Assembly: GCF_030462585.1 (NCBI RefSeq)
Contig: NZ_JASMRU010000002.1
Span: 481,637 to 545,636 of the forward strand
From: Pseudomonas sp. CAN1
GTDB lineage: Bacteria > Pseudomonadota > Gammaproteobacteria > Pseudomonadales > Pseudomonadaceae
DNA length: 64,000 nt
Direction: 5' to 3'
Under the pieces are notes generated by a model. It ran no database searches, had not been told where the DNA came from, and saw nothing but the letters and a program-made list of their open reading frames with translations. Both the position numbers and the translations under genes were made by a program. Of this stretch, positions 43,454-51,193 are shown piece after piece (the stretch's first letter is position 1; the number at the start of each line of letters is the position of its first letter).

Positions 43454-44160
43454 TGCGCTTCGAGCCGGCGCTGGAAGAGGCGCGCCTGATCAAACGCTAC
43501 AAGCGCTTCCTGGCGGACATCGAGACCGCCAGTGGCGAGCAGCTCACCATCCACTGCCCGAACACCGGCTCGATGCTCAACTGCATGAGTGAGGGCTGCC
43601 GCGTCTGGTTCAGCCGCTCCGATGACCCCAAGCGCAAGCTGCCGGGCACCTGGGAGCTGGTGGAAACCCCACAGGGTCGGCTGGCCTGCGTGAACACCGG
43701 GCGTGCCAACCGCCTGGTGGAAGAGGCATTGCTGGCCGGCACGGTGACCGAGCTGGCCGGCTTCGACGAGCTGCGCCGCGAGGTTGCCTACGGGCAGGAG
43801 AACAGCCGCGCCGACTTCCGCCTGATGTATGCCGGCAAGCCGGTGTACGTGGAGGTGAAGAGCGTGACCCTGGGCTTTGACGACACCGCGGTTGCGGCTT
43901 TCCCTGATGCCGTTACCCAGCGTGGCGCCAAGCATCTGCGCGAGCTGGCGGCGTTGGCGCGCGAGGGCATGCGTGCGGTGCTGTTATATGCGGTGAACCT
44001 GTCGGATATCGACGCGGTGCGCCCGGCGAAGGAGATCGACCCGGCTTACGCCGCTGCGCTGGCGGAGGCGCGCAACGCCGGGGTGGAAGTGCTGGCGTAT
44101 GGGGCGAGGATCGATACCCGGGAGATTTGCCTGGAGCGGCGGTTGGAGGTGTTGCTGTAG
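43453..44160 (+). CDS. sfsA: SfsA family DNA/RNA nuclease-like protein
   Basis: 235 residues, full length. Conserved H-C-P-N-T-G-S-M motif near 33, N-S-R-A-D-F and V-E-V-K-S-V-T-L (a PD-(D/E)XK-like core) near 115-140. First known in E. coli as a factor stimulating sugar fermentation genes; structurally a nuclease-like OB-fold protein. Translationally coupled to the aminotransferase gene. The last dozen codons are unusually rich in GCG/GGG but still in frame. Confidence 0.95.
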   Translation: MRFEPALEEARLIKRYKRFLADIETASGEQLTIHCPNTGSMLNCMSEGCRVWFSRSDDPKRKLPGTWELVETPQGRLACVNTGRANRLVEEALLAGTVTELAGFDELRREVAYGQENSRADFRLMYAGKPVYVEVKSVTLGFDDTAVAAFPDAVTQRGAKHLRELAALAREGMRAVLLYAVNLSDIDAVRPAKEIDPAYAAALAEARNAGVEVLAYGARIDTREICLERRLEVLL

Positions 44161-44191
44161 TCGCCTGACCGGTGAGATCGGTGTGGCGGCT

Positions 44192-44277
44192 GTTCGCGAG
44201 CAATAACGATGGCGTCCCCCTCGCTCCTACAGGTCCACGCCGTGCTGCTCTTCGTAGGAGCGAGCTTGCTCGCGAAC
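44192..44277. repeat. pair of Pseudomonas REP sequences in inverted orientation
   Basis: A complete REP, TTCGTAGGAGCGAGCTTGCT plus CGCGAAC, at 44251-44277. Facing it at 44192-44232 are the two halves of the inverted copy, GTTCGCGAGCA and CTCGCTCCTACAG, split by about 17 extra bases. REP pairs (REPINs) of this kind sit between genes throughout Pseudomonas genomes and are spread by RAYT transposases. It separates sfsA from the Rieske gene. Confidence 0.85.
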
Positions 44278-44293
44278 CCGCCTTACAGCTGTC

Positions 44294-44620
44294 CTACTCG
44301 TGAGCGTCATCCAGCCAGATGCCCCGCTCATCCTCCCGGCACGGCAGCGCTTCCAGCACATCCCCCAGGCACGGCCCCTGGATGCATTCGCCGGTCTCGA
44401 TCAGGAACAACGCGCCGTGGTGGCCGCATTGCAGCAGGCGGCCGCTGTGGTCGAGAAACTGCTCGGCGTCGTAGCCCAGCGGGATTTCCCGGTGCGGGCA
44501 GCGGTTGCGGTAGGCGTAGACACGGCCGCCGCGGCGGACAGCGAAGAGACTCAGGCCGACGGCCTTGAAGCCCCGGCTCTGGCCTTCGGCCAGATCGTGC
44601 GGGGCGCAGAGCAGGATCAT
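44294..44620 (-). CDS. Rieske [2Fe-2S] ferredoxin-like protein
   Basis: 108 residues from the ATG at 44620; an ATG at 44662 would add 14 residues. One Rieske domain with the two-cysteine, two-histidine cluster site (N-R-C-P-H and Q-C-G-H-H-G-A-L-F). No transmembrane segment, so a small soluble electron carrier. Lies between a REP pair and the Fur-like box of phuS, where PAO1 has the haem receptor gene phuR. A link to haem or iron metabolism is possible but not shown. Confidence 0.85.
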   Translation of the reverse strand: MILLCAPHDLAEGQSRGFKAVGLSLFAVRRGGRVYAYRNRCPHREIPLGYDAEQFLDHSGRLLQCGHHGALFLIETGECIQGPCLGDVLEALPCREDERGIWLDDAHE

Positions 44621-44776
44621 CCAGGTGTTTCCATTCAGGTGCGCGGTATCACGGGCGGGCATTATCCGCGCCGGGATGGCGACACCGGAAGAGGGTGCAC
44701 TTCCGTGTGCTGAAGAAGCTGATCGCCGGCCATGTGCCAGCGAAATCGGCGCCGACCTTAAGCCTCTCTGCAATCT

Positions 44777-44797
44777 AATGCAAATAATTATCAAATA
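44777..44797. promoter_or_regulatory. Fur-like box before phuS
   Basis: TAATGCAAATAATTATCAAA, an AT-rich match to the Fur box (GATAAT-type hexamers), about 80-100 bases before the phuS ATG in an otherwise GC-rich region. It could serve the divergent Rieske gene as well. Iron repression of phuS is known in P. aeruginosa. Confidence 0.65.
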
Positions 44798-44877
44798 GAT
44801 TTCCTAAATTTCCTGTGGCAAGGTTCGTTTATGCCGCCGCCTTGCGGCCGCTCACCTTTGGAACGAGGAATTCTCTG

Positions 44878-45933
44878 ATGACGACCCTGACTGCGCCGGC
44901 CTCCGAGCTGTACCGCGCCTGGCAAGCCCTGCGCGCCGAGAAACCGCGGCTGCGCGCCCGCGATGCGGCGCAACACCTGGACGTGAGCGAAGCCGAGCTG
45001 ACCGCTAGCCGGTTGGGCGTGGATGCCGTGCGCCTGCGCACCGACTGGGCCGAGCTGCTGCCGGCGCTGGGTGAGCTGGGCCAGATCATGGCGCTGACCC
45101 GCAACGAGCATTGCGTGCACGAGCGCAAGGGGCCGTACCGCGACGTCACCGTTTCAGCCAATGGTCAGATGGGCCTGGTGGTCTCCCCGGACATCGACCT
45201 GCGCCTGTTCCTCGGTGGCTGGGCCAGCGCCTTCGCCATCAGCGAGGAAACCGCCCACGGCACCCAGCGCAGCATCCAGGTGTTCGACCGCCAGGGTACC
45301 GCCGTGCACAAGGTCTTCCTTACCGAGCAGAGCGACCTTGCCGCCTGGGACCCGCTGGTGCGCGGCTTTACCGCCGCCGAGCAGAGTGCCGAGCTGGACC
45401 TGACCGCGCTGGAGCCCAAGGCCGCGCCGCTGGCCGATGGTGAAATCGAGGTCGCCGCCCTGCGCGAAGGTTGGGCCGCGTTGAAGGACACCCATCACTT
45501 CTTCGCCCTGCTGAAGAAGCACCAGGTCCAGCGCACCCAGGCCCTGCGCCTGGCGGGCCGCGAGTGGGCCGAGCCGCTGACCACCGCCGAGCTGCCGCGC
45601 CTGCTGGAAGCGGCGGGGGAGCGCCAGGTGCCGATCATGCTTTTTGTCGGCAACGCCCATTGCATCCAGATCCACACCGGCACGGTGAACAACCTCAAGT
45701 GGATGGACGACTGGTTCAACGTCCTCGACCCGCTGTTCAACCTGCACCTGAAGACGCCGGGCGTTACCGAGCTGTGGCGAGTGCGCAAGCCGAGCAGCGA
45801 TGGCGTGGTCACCAGTTGGGAAGCCTTTGACGCCAACGGCGAACTGGTGCTGCAGGTGTTCGGCGCGCGCAAACCCGGCGTGCCGGAACTGGAAAGCTGG
45901 CGCGAGCTGGCCGAATCCTACCCGGCGCTCTGA
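44878..45933 (+). CDS. phuS: cytoplasmic haem-trafficking protein PhuS (HemS/ChuX family)
   Basis: Delivers imported haem to haem oxygenase. 351 residues from the ATG at 44878, which has GAGGAA eight bases upstream; the frame is open from 44815. Two repeated HemS-type halves (about 25-175 and 195-345) with matching L-x-A-L-G-E-L / L-L-E-A-A-G-E segments. The double histidine at 206-207 (DTHHFF) lies where the PAO1 haem ligand is expected. First gene of phuSTUVW; phuT follows after 11 bases. Confidence 0.96.
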   Translation: MTTLTAPASELYRAWQALRAEKPRLRARDAAQHLDVSEAELTASRLGVDAVRLRTDWAELLPALGELGQIMALTRNEHCVHERKGPYRDVTVSANGQMGLVVSPDIDLRLFLGGWASAFAISEETAHGTQRSIQVFDRQGTAVHKVFLTEQSDLAAWDPLVRGFTAAEQSAELDLTALEPKAAPLADGEIEVAALREGWAALKDTHHFFALLKKHQVQRTQALRLAGREWAEPLTTAELPRLLEAAGERQVPIMLFVGNAHCIQIHTGTVNNLKWMDDWFNVLDPLFNLHLKTPGVTELWRVRKPSSDGVVTSWEAFDANGELVLQVFGARKPGVPELESWRELAESYPAL

Positions 45934-45944
45934 GGACCGACAGC

Positions 45945-46841
45945 ATGAAGAAAACTCCCTGGATCGTGACCGGCCTGTTCGCCGGCCTCTGCCTCGCCGC
46001 CACTAGTGCGCTCGCCGATAGTCTGCCGCAACGCTGGGTGAGTGCCGGCGGCTCGCTGAGCGAATGGGTCGTCGCCCTGGGCGGCGAAGGCAAGCTGGTC
46101 GGCGTCGACACCACCAGCCTGCACCCGGCATCGCTGCACGCATTGCCGAAGATCGGTTATCAGCGGCAGCTGGCCGCTGAAGGCATCCTCGCGTTGAAGC
46201 CGGACATCCTGCTCGGTAGCGAGGAGATGGGCCCGCCGCCGGTGCTGCAGCAATTGCGTGCTGCTGGCGTGCGCATCGAGACGCTATCGGCCAAGGCCGA
46301 CGAGAAGACCGTGCACGACACCCTCCAGCGCCTGGGCGAACTGCTGGGCGCGGCGGACAAGGCGAAGCAGGTCGGGGCGGACTTCGATGCGCGCATCGCC
46401 GCACAGGATGCCTGGGTGAAGAAAGCTCAGTCCGCACAAGCGGCTCCAGGCGTCGTCCTGCTGGTCGGGCATGCCGGTGGCAACCTGCTGGTGGCCGGGC
46501 AGGATACTTCCGGCGACTGGCTGATCCAGCATGCCGGCGGGCGCAACCTCGCGACCCACACCGGTTACAAGACACTGTCGACCGAAGCCCTCACCGCGCT
46601 GAACCCGCAAGTGGTGGTGCTCAGCGATCGCAGCCTGGACGGCGACAAGGCCCGCGCTGCACTGACCCAGCAGAATCCCGGCCTCGCCGCGACCAGCGCC
46701 GTGCGCGATGGCCGTGTGCTGGTGCTCGATCCGACCCTGCTGGTCGGTGGTCTCGGTCCGCGTATCCCGGATGGGCTGGCTAGCCTCTCGCGGGCCTTTT
46801 ATCCTTCCGCGCAGGCCCTGAACACGGAAAGTCGTCCTTGA
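45945..46841 (+). CDS. phuT: periplasmic haem-binding protein PhuT
   Basis: Captures haem in the periplasm for the ABC transporter. 298 residues with a signal peptide (cut after SALA, about residue 24). Class III solute-binding fold with the L-G-G-E-G-K-L-V-G-V-D motif and Tyr72 (KIGYQRQL), the probable haem ligand. Its TGA overlaps the TTG start of phuU. Confidence 0.96.
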   Translation: MKKTPWIVTGLFAGLCLAATSALADSLPQRWVSAGGSLSEWVVALGGEGKLVGVDTTSLHPASLHALPKIGYQRQLAAEGILALKPDILLGSEEMGPPPVLQQLRAAGVRIETLSAKADEKTVHDTLQRLGELLGAADKAKQVGADFDARIAAQDAWVKKAQSAQAAPGVVLLVGHAGGNLLVAGQDTSGDWLIQHAGGRNLATHTGYKTLSTEALTALNPQVVVLSDRSLDGDKARAALTQQNPGLAATSAVRDGRVLVLDPTLLVGGLGPRIPDGLASLSRAFYPSAQALNTESRP

Positions 46842-47875
46842 CCCGGATCGTTACCGCTCGACCGCTGTTCCTGCTCCTTGGTTTTCTTCTGCTGCTGGTC
46901 GTCCTGCTCTCACTGGCCCTCGGGCCGGTGAGCCTGCCGCTGGGCGATACCCTGCGCGCGCTGGCGCGCATGCTCGGGCTGCCGGTCTCCGCCGACGGCC
47001 TCGGCCAGGCCGAACTCATCGTCGGGCAGATCCGCCTGCCGCGCACCTTGTTGGGCATCGCTACCGGTGGTGTGCTGGCGCTGGCCGGTGTGGCCATGCA
47101 GGGGCTGTTCCGTAACCCGCTGGCCGACCCCGGCCTGATCGGCGTTTCCAGCGGCGCTGCGCTGGGCGCGGCCATCGCCATCGTCTTCGGTGCATCCATC
47201 GGTGGGCTGCCCGAGGCTTTCGCTCCTTATCTGCTCTCCGCCTGCGCCTTTGCCGGCGGCCTGCTGGTGACGGCGCTGGTCTACCGCCTGGGGCGCCACA
47301 ACGGCCAGACCAGCGTGGCGACCATGCTGCTTGCCGGTATTGCGCTGACCGCGCTGGCGGGCGCGCTGATCGGCCTGTTCACTTATCTGGCCGATGACGC
47401 CACCCTGCGCACCCTGACCTTCTGGAACCTTGGCAGCCTCAACGGCGCGAGCTACCCGCGACTGTGGCCGCTGCTGCTGATCACTCTGCTGGTGGCCTGC
47501 TGGTTGCCGCGCCGGGTGAATGCCCTGAATGCGCTGCTGCTGGGCGAGTCCGAGGCGCGCCACCTGGGCTTCGACGTCGAGCGGCTGAAAGTCGAACTGA
47601 TCCTCTGCACTGCGCTGGGCGTCGGTGCCGCTGTGGCCGCAGCCGGCATGATCGGTTTCATCGGCCTGGTGGTGCCGCACCTGCTGCGGCTGATCGTCGG
47701 TCCTGATCACCGCGTGCTGCTGCCGGCTTCGATGTTCGGCGGCGCCATCCTTCTTCTGCTTGCTGATCTGATCGCACGGCTGGCGCTGGCGCCGGCGGAG
47801 CTGCCGATAGGCATCGTTACCGCGCTGATCGGTGCGCCGTTCTTCCTTTATCTGCTGATCCGGGGGCGTTCCTGA
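46838..47875 (+). CDS. phuU: haem ABC transporter permease PhuU
   Basis: FecCD/BtuC-type inner-membrane permease. 345 residues from a TTG start (46838) overlapping the phuT stop. About nine or ten hydrophobic segments; the family motifs [24 protein letters not shown] and the coupling helix region [10 protein letters not shown] are present. The stop overlaps the phuV ATG. Confidence 0.95.
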   Translation: MTRIVTARPLFLLLGFLLLLVVLLSLALGPVSLPLGDTLRALARMLGLPVSADGLGQAELIVGQIRLPRTLLGIATGGVLALAGVAMQGLFRNPLADPGLIGVSSGAALGAAIAIVFGASIGGLPEAFAPYLLSACAFAGGLLVTALVYRLGRHNGQTSVATMLLAGIALTALAGALIGLFTYLADDATLRTLTFWNLGSLNGASYPRLWPLLLITLLVACWLPRRVNALNALLLGESEARHLGFDVERLKVELILCTALGVGAAVAAAGMIGFIGLVVPHLLRLIVGPDHRVLLPASMFGGAILLLLADLIARLALAPAELPIGIVTALIGAPFFLYLLIRGRS

Positions 47876-48642
47876 TGCTGTGCGCAGACAAGCTGCTGGT
47901 GAAGCGCGGCGCGCAGACCGTCCTGCAGGAGGTGAGCGTGACGCTGCAGCCGGGCGAAGTGCTCGGTGTGCTCGGCCCCAACGGCGCGGGCAAGAGCACA
48001 CTGCTCGGCGCCATGAATGGCGAGCTGCCGCTTGCGGGTGGAGCGGTGAGCCTCGACGGTCGTCCATTGGAGTCCTGGCAAGGCACCGAGCGCGCACGCC
48101 GTCTGGCTGTGTTGCCGCAATCGTCCTCGCTGAATTTCGCCTTCCCCGTCGAAGCAGTGGTGGGCTTCGGCCGATTGCCCCACGACAGTGGCCGCCAGCG
48201 TGACGAGGAAATCATCCGCGAGGCCATGGCCGCTGCCGATGCTTCGCACCTGGCCGGGCGCAGTTACCTGGCGCTGTCCGGTGGCGAACGCCAGCGTGTG
48301 CATCTGGCCCGTGTGCTGGCGCAACTCTGGCCGGGCGGCGCGGACCAGGTCCTGCTGCTGGACGAGCCGACCTCGGCGCTCGACCCGTTGCACCAGCACA
48401 CCACGCTGCAAGCAGTGCGCGACTTTGCCGGGCGCGGCGCGGCGGTACTGGTGATCCTGCACGACCTCAACCTCGCGGCGCGCTACTGTGATCGCCTGTT
48501 GCTGCTGCACGAGACGCGCGCGCACCTGCTGGGGACTCCCCGCGAGGTGCTGCAGGCCGAGCCGCTGCGCACGGTCTTCGGCCTCGATGTGCTGGTGCAG
48601 GAGCACCCGGAGCGCGGCCATCCGCTGATCATCGCCCGCTGA
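47875..48642 (+). CDS. phuV: haem ABC transporter ATP-binding protein PhuV
   Basis: 255 residues, HmuV-like. Walker [10 protein letters not shown] near 36, Q-loop LPQSS, signature LSGGERQRV near 140, Walker [14 protein letters not shown] near 160, and H-loop [10 protein letters not shown] near 195. Pairs with PhuU. Translationally coupled to phuU by a one-base overlap. Confidence 0.97.
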   Translation: MLCADKLLVKRGAQTVLQEVSVTLQPGEVLGVLGPNGAGKSTLLGAMNGELPLAGGAVSLDGRPLESWQGTERARRLAVLPQSSSLNFAFPVEAVVGFGRLPHDSGRQRDEEIIREAMAAADASHLAGRSYLALSGGERQRVHLARVLAQLWPGGADQVLLLDEPTSALDPLHQHTTLQAVRDFAGRGAAVLVILHDLNLAARYCDRLLLLHETRAHLLGTPREVLQAEPLRTVFGLDVLVQEHPERGHPLIIAR

Positions 48643-48653
48643 CTGGAGTTGCC

Positions 48654-49550
48654 ATGAACAAGTTGCTGTTCGTCCCGCTGCTGGCGCTGCTCACTGCCTG
48701 CCAGGGCCAGTTGGCCGCGCCGCCCTTGCCGGTCTGGCAGAGCCCGGAAGGGCGCGACAGTGCCGAGCTGGGGGTAATCCGCGATCTGCGTACCGGCGAA
48801 CAGCTCTCGCCAGCGCAATTGCTCGACCGACTTGCTGCTGCGCCACGGGTAATAGTCGGAGAGCAGCACGACAACCCCGATCACCACGCCCTCGAACTCT
48901 GGCTGGCGCGCGCCCTGGCCGAGCGCCGCCCGAGTGGCAGCGTGCTGCTGGAGATGATCAATCCCGATCAGCAGGACGCGGTGACGGCTGCCCAGGCTGC
49001 TGCGGCCAAGGGCGAGGCGCCTACGGACCTCATCGGCGCTCTGCATTGGCAGGCCGGCTGGGACTGGTCGCAGTACGGCCCGCTGGTGACCTGGCTGGTG
49101 AAGCAGCCAGCCCCGTTGCTGGCTGCCAACCTGGATCGCCGCGAGATCATGGACACCTACCGGAAGAAGCCCGAGCTGCAGGGCACCGCCTCGACAGCGG
49201 TGGCAGTGCGCGATGCGTTGCTGGAAGACATTCGCGACTCCCACTGCGGCTTGCTGCCGGACAGCCAGCTGCCAGCCATGCTGGCAGTGCAGCAGCAACG
49301 CGACCGGCGTCTGGCCGAACGCTTCAAGGCGGCGCCGCAGCCGTCGCTGCTGATTGCTGGTGGATTCCACGCGCGGCGCGACCTGGGCGTTCCGCTGCAT
49401 CTGCAGGACATCGATGCGGCGCAAGGGCTGAAGGTGCTGATGCTGGCTGAAGTCGGCAAGACCGTTGCGCCCGGGCAGGCCGACTACTCCTGGTACACCC
49501 CGGCGCAACCGCCAACCGATTACTGCGCGCAGATGCGCGGCAGTATGTGA
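48654..49550 (+). CDS. ChaN-like haem-binding lipoprotein (phuW position)
   Basis: 298 residues. Lipoprotein signal with lipobox L-L-T-A-C (Cys16), so membrane-attached. The rest is a ChaN/DUF399 domain with the conserved V-I-V-G-E-Q-H-D-N-P-D-H-H and A-G-G-F-H-A-R-R-D-L-G-V-P motifs. ChaN of Campylobacter binds two haems. Last gene of the phu operon, 11 bases after phuV, at the place of phuW in PAO1. A role in haem storage or transfer is inferred. Confidence 0.9.
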   Translation: MNKLLFVPLLALLTACQGQLAAPPLPVWQSPEGRDSAELGVIRDLRTGEQLSPAQLLDRLAAAPRVIVGEQHDNPDHHALELWLARALAERRPSGSVLLEMINPDQQDAVTAAQAAAAKGEAPTDLIGALHWQAGWDWSQYGPLVTWLVKQPAPLLAANLDRREIMDTYRKKPELQGTASTAVAVRDALLEDIRDSHCGLLPDSQLPAMLAVQQQRDRRLAERFKAAPQPSLLIAGGFHARRDLGVPLHLQDIDAAQGLKVLMLAEVGKTVAPGQADYSWYTPAQPPTDYCAQMRGSM

Positions 49551-49571
49551 AAGGGCCGCGAGGCCCTTTTT
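49550..49571 (+). terminator. rho-independent terminator of the phu operon
   Basis: AAAGGGCC / GGCCCTTT around GCGA, then TT and C, starting at the last base of the stop codon. Confidence 0.85.
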
Positions 49572-49603
49572 CATGGGGGCGGGCGGCAGGAGAAATCTCA
49601 GAC

Positions 49604-49719
49604 AAAAAAAGACCCGGCAAAGTGCCGGGTCCAAACCGTGATTAGCCTGATGAGGAGATAATCTGAAGAGTCCGACTGCGTGGTCTCTCTAGCTTATCCG
49701 ACTGGCCTCGCAGCCAGTG
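49604..49719 (-). ncRNA. PrrF-type iron-responsive sRNA, copy C (distal)
   Basis: About 116 nucleotides on the minus strand, the length known for PrrF1/PrrF2. 5' hairpin (CTGGCTGCGAGGCCAG), then a 51-base core (49683-49633) identical in all three copies, which includes the part that pairs with iron-protein mRNAs, then a GACCCGGC/GCCGGGTC terminator and T run ending at 49604. The position between phuW and cbpA is that of prrF1-prrF2 in PAO1. Differs from copy B at only a few bases. Confidence 0.9.
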
Positions 49720-49724
49720 GTTGT

Positions 49725-49753
49725 AATAATAACCATTATCATTTACGAGTCAA
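49725..49753 (-). promoter_or_regulatory. Fur-controlled promoter of sRNA copy C
   Basis: Minus strand: -35 TTGACT (49753-49748), 16 bases, -10 TATTAT (49731-49726). A Fur box (49743-49725, AATGATAATGGTTATTATT) covers the spacer and -10. Predicted start about 49719. Confidence 0.88.
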
Positions 49754-49824
49754 CACCTTTTCTTCGGCTGATTCGAAGTTTTTCCGGTGGACGGAAAATC
49801 GCTGCGAGATGAAAAAATCAGGGC

Positions 49825-49941
49825 AAAAAAAAGACCCGGCAAAGTGCCGGGTCCAAACCGTGATTAGCCTGATGAGGAGATAATCTGAAGAGTCCGACTG
49901 CGTGGGCTCTCTAGCTTATCCGACTGGCCTCGCAGCCAGTG
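49825..49941 (-). ncRNA. PrrF-type iron-responsive sRNA, copy B (middle)
   Basis: About 117 nucleotides. Same layout as copy C: 5' hairpin, the shared 51-base core (49905-49855), terminator stem 49833-49853 and T run to 49825. The repeat period to copies A and C is 221-222 bases, and the spacer with the G-A-T-T-C-G-A-A-G segment is repeated too. B and C are nearly identical, so this is likely the product of a recent duplication. Confidence 0.9.
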
Positions 49942-49946
49942 GTTGT

Positions 49947-49975
49947 AATAATAACCATTATCATTTGCGAGTCAA
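49947..49975 (-). promoter_or_regulatory. Fur-controlled promoter of sRNA copy B
   Basis: Minus strand: -35 TTGACT (49975-49970), 16 bases, -10 TATTAT (49953-49948), with Fur box 49965-49947 (AATGATAATGGTTATTATT). Predicted start about 49941. Confidence 0.88.
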
Positions 49976-50046
49976 CATCTTTTCTTCGGCTGATTCGAAG
50001 TTTTTTCGGTGGACGGAAAATCGCTGCGAGATGAAAAAGTCGGGGC

Positions 50047-50162
50047 AAAAAAAGACCCGGCAAAGTGCCGGGTCGAAACCGTGATTAGCCTGATGAGGAG
50101 ATAATCTGAAGAGTCCGACTGCGTGGTCTCTTGAGGTTATCGATCTGGCCTCGCGACCAGAT
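50047..50162 (-). ncRNA. PrrF-type iron-responsive sRNA, copy A (proximal)
   Basis: About 116 nucleotides, first in transcription order. The 5' hairpin (CTGGTCGCGAGGCCAG) differs from B and C and looks, from memory, like the PAO1 PrrF 5' end. The 51-base core (50126-50076) is identical to the others. Terminator stem 50054-50074 with T run to 50047. PrrF RNAs act with Hfq to repress iron-rich proteins under iron starvation. Confidence 0.92.
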
Positions 50163-50168
50163 GACTCA

Positions 50169-50196
50169 ATAATAATCATTATCATTTGAGAGTCAA
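50169..50196 (-). promoter_or_regulatory. Fur-controlled promoter of sRNA copy A
   Basis: Minus strand: -35 TTGACT (50196-50191), 16 bases, -10 TATTAT (50174-50169), with Fur box 50187-50169 (AATGATAATGATTATTATT), closer to the Fur consensus than those of B and C. Confidence 0.9.
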
Positions 50197-50247
50197 CCTC
50201 TTTTCTGCAGATTTTTCTCGCCCGCGAAAATTCGTCCGTACCAACGA

Positions 50248-50274
50248 AAAAGCCCGGCGCGAGGCCGGGCTTTT
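50248..50274 (-). terminator. bidirectional terminator after cbpA
   Basis: AAAAGCCCGGC / GCCGGGCTTTT with a GCGAG loop: A and T runs on both sides, so it works on both strands. It separates cbpA from the first prrF promoter. Confidence 0.92.
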
Positions 50275-50288
50275 CGGAGGAGGAAGGC

Positions 50289-51089
50289 TCAGTCGGCCTG
50301 GCGTTGCAGGCGTAGCTGGGTGACTTCCTTGTTCAGCAGATCGATGCGCCGCGCCATGCCTTCAATGAGGCTGTGGGCGATCCGCGGGTTGCTCTGCATC
50401 AGGCTGAGGAACTGGTCCTTGGGGATCACCATCACGGTACACGGCTCGCTGGCGATCACCGTGGCGCTGCGCTTCTCGCGGGTGAACACGGCCATGGCGC
50501 CGAAGATCTCGTCCTTCTGCACGTCACCGACCTTCTGCCCGTCGACGAACGCCTCGGCATGACCCTCGATGATGATGAACACGTGCTCGGCTTCATCGCC
50601 CTGCTGGATCAGCTGGGCGCCGGCGGCGAAATGCTGGAAGCCGGTGGCCGGGCGGATTTCCGGCTGCTTGAGATGTGCCAGGGCGTCCGACAGCAGCGCG
50701 GTGTGGCCGATCAGGTAGTGCAGGAACTGCTCCTGGCGCTGCTCGTCGCTGTGGATGTGGCGGAACACATCGCTGCGCGAGTAGGGCACCAGGCACAGCG
50801 GCTCTTCGCTGACATAGCGGCAGGGCGGCAGTTCGATGCCCTGGCGCAGGCCGACCAGGTCGCCTTCCTGCAGGTAGAACAGCGGACGCTCATCCACCAG
50901 CGCGTGTACCAGGCCGTTCTCGATGAGGAACAGGTGCTTGCCGGGCAGTTCGCTCTCCAGGTTGTCGGAGCGCTCCAGGCGGATGGCTTCGCCAGCAGGT
51001 TCGAGGCCGGCCAGCAGTTGCGCCGGAATGCCCTGCAGCCGATTGATCAGTCGATCGGCATAGGCGGGTTGTTCACCGAGTAGGTACAT
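50289..51089 (-). CDS. cbpA: cyclic-nucleotide-binding protein (CbpA-like)
   Basis: 266 residues from the ATG at 51089 (M-Y-L-L-G-E-Q-P-A-Y); upstream in-frame codons lie in the promoter region. Two tandem cyclic-nucleotide-binding folds: about 25-125 (degenerate) and about 145-245, the second with G-A-Q-L-I-Q-Q-G-D and F-G-A-M-A-V-F-T-R-E-K-R-S-A-T-V. No helix-turn-helix or kinase domain. In P. aeruginosa CbpA is a cAMP-binding, Vfr-controlled protein localised at a pole, as I recall. Adjacent to prrF in both genomes. Confidence 0.9.
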   Translation of the reverse strand: MYLLGEQPAYADRLINRLQGIPAQLLAGLEPAGEAIRLERSDNLESELPGKHLFLIENGLVHALVDERPLFYLQEGDLVGLRQGIELPPCRYVSEEPLCLVPYSRSDVFRHIHSDEQRQEQFLHYLIGHTALLSDALAHLKQPEIRPATGFQHFAAGAQLIQQGDEAEHVFIIIEGHAEAFVDGQKVGDVQKDEIFGAMAVFTREKRSATVIASEPCTVMVIPKDQFLSLMQSNPRIAHSLIEGMARRIDLLNKEVTQLRLQRQAD

Positions 51090-51193
51090 GGCCGTAATTC
51101 CTTGATATGGCGACGGTCGAGGGCGCACGAAGGGCCCTGAAACCATAAGCGGACAGGTACCTTGCGTAAACATTTTCCCACAGAGCTTGTGAG

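Larger units (their letters stand above)
49604..50196 (-). repeat. three tandem ~222-bp repeats carrying the prrF genes
   Basis: Each unit contains promoter, Fur box, sRNA and terminator plus about 75 bases of spacer. Units B and C are nearly identical through their spacers; unit A diverges in its 5' part. Two short + strand reading frames here (49680-49883 and 49902-50084) are the same repeat read twice and are not genes. Confidence 0.93.

Noticed and set aside
43453..44290. Genomic island boundary between sfsA and phu
   Set aside because: A REP pair and a gene-content difference from PAO1 exist, but there is no integrase, tRNA end, att repeat or shift in base composition.
49680..50084. Two similar + strand frames of 67 and 60 codons
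   Set aside because: They are the antisense of the repeated sRNA units, are similar only because the DNA is repeated, and contain the promoter and terminator elements.
49604..50196. CRISPR-like spacing of repeats
   Set aside because: Only three units of 222 bases, with promoters and terminators in each; no short repeats with unique spacers and no cas genes.
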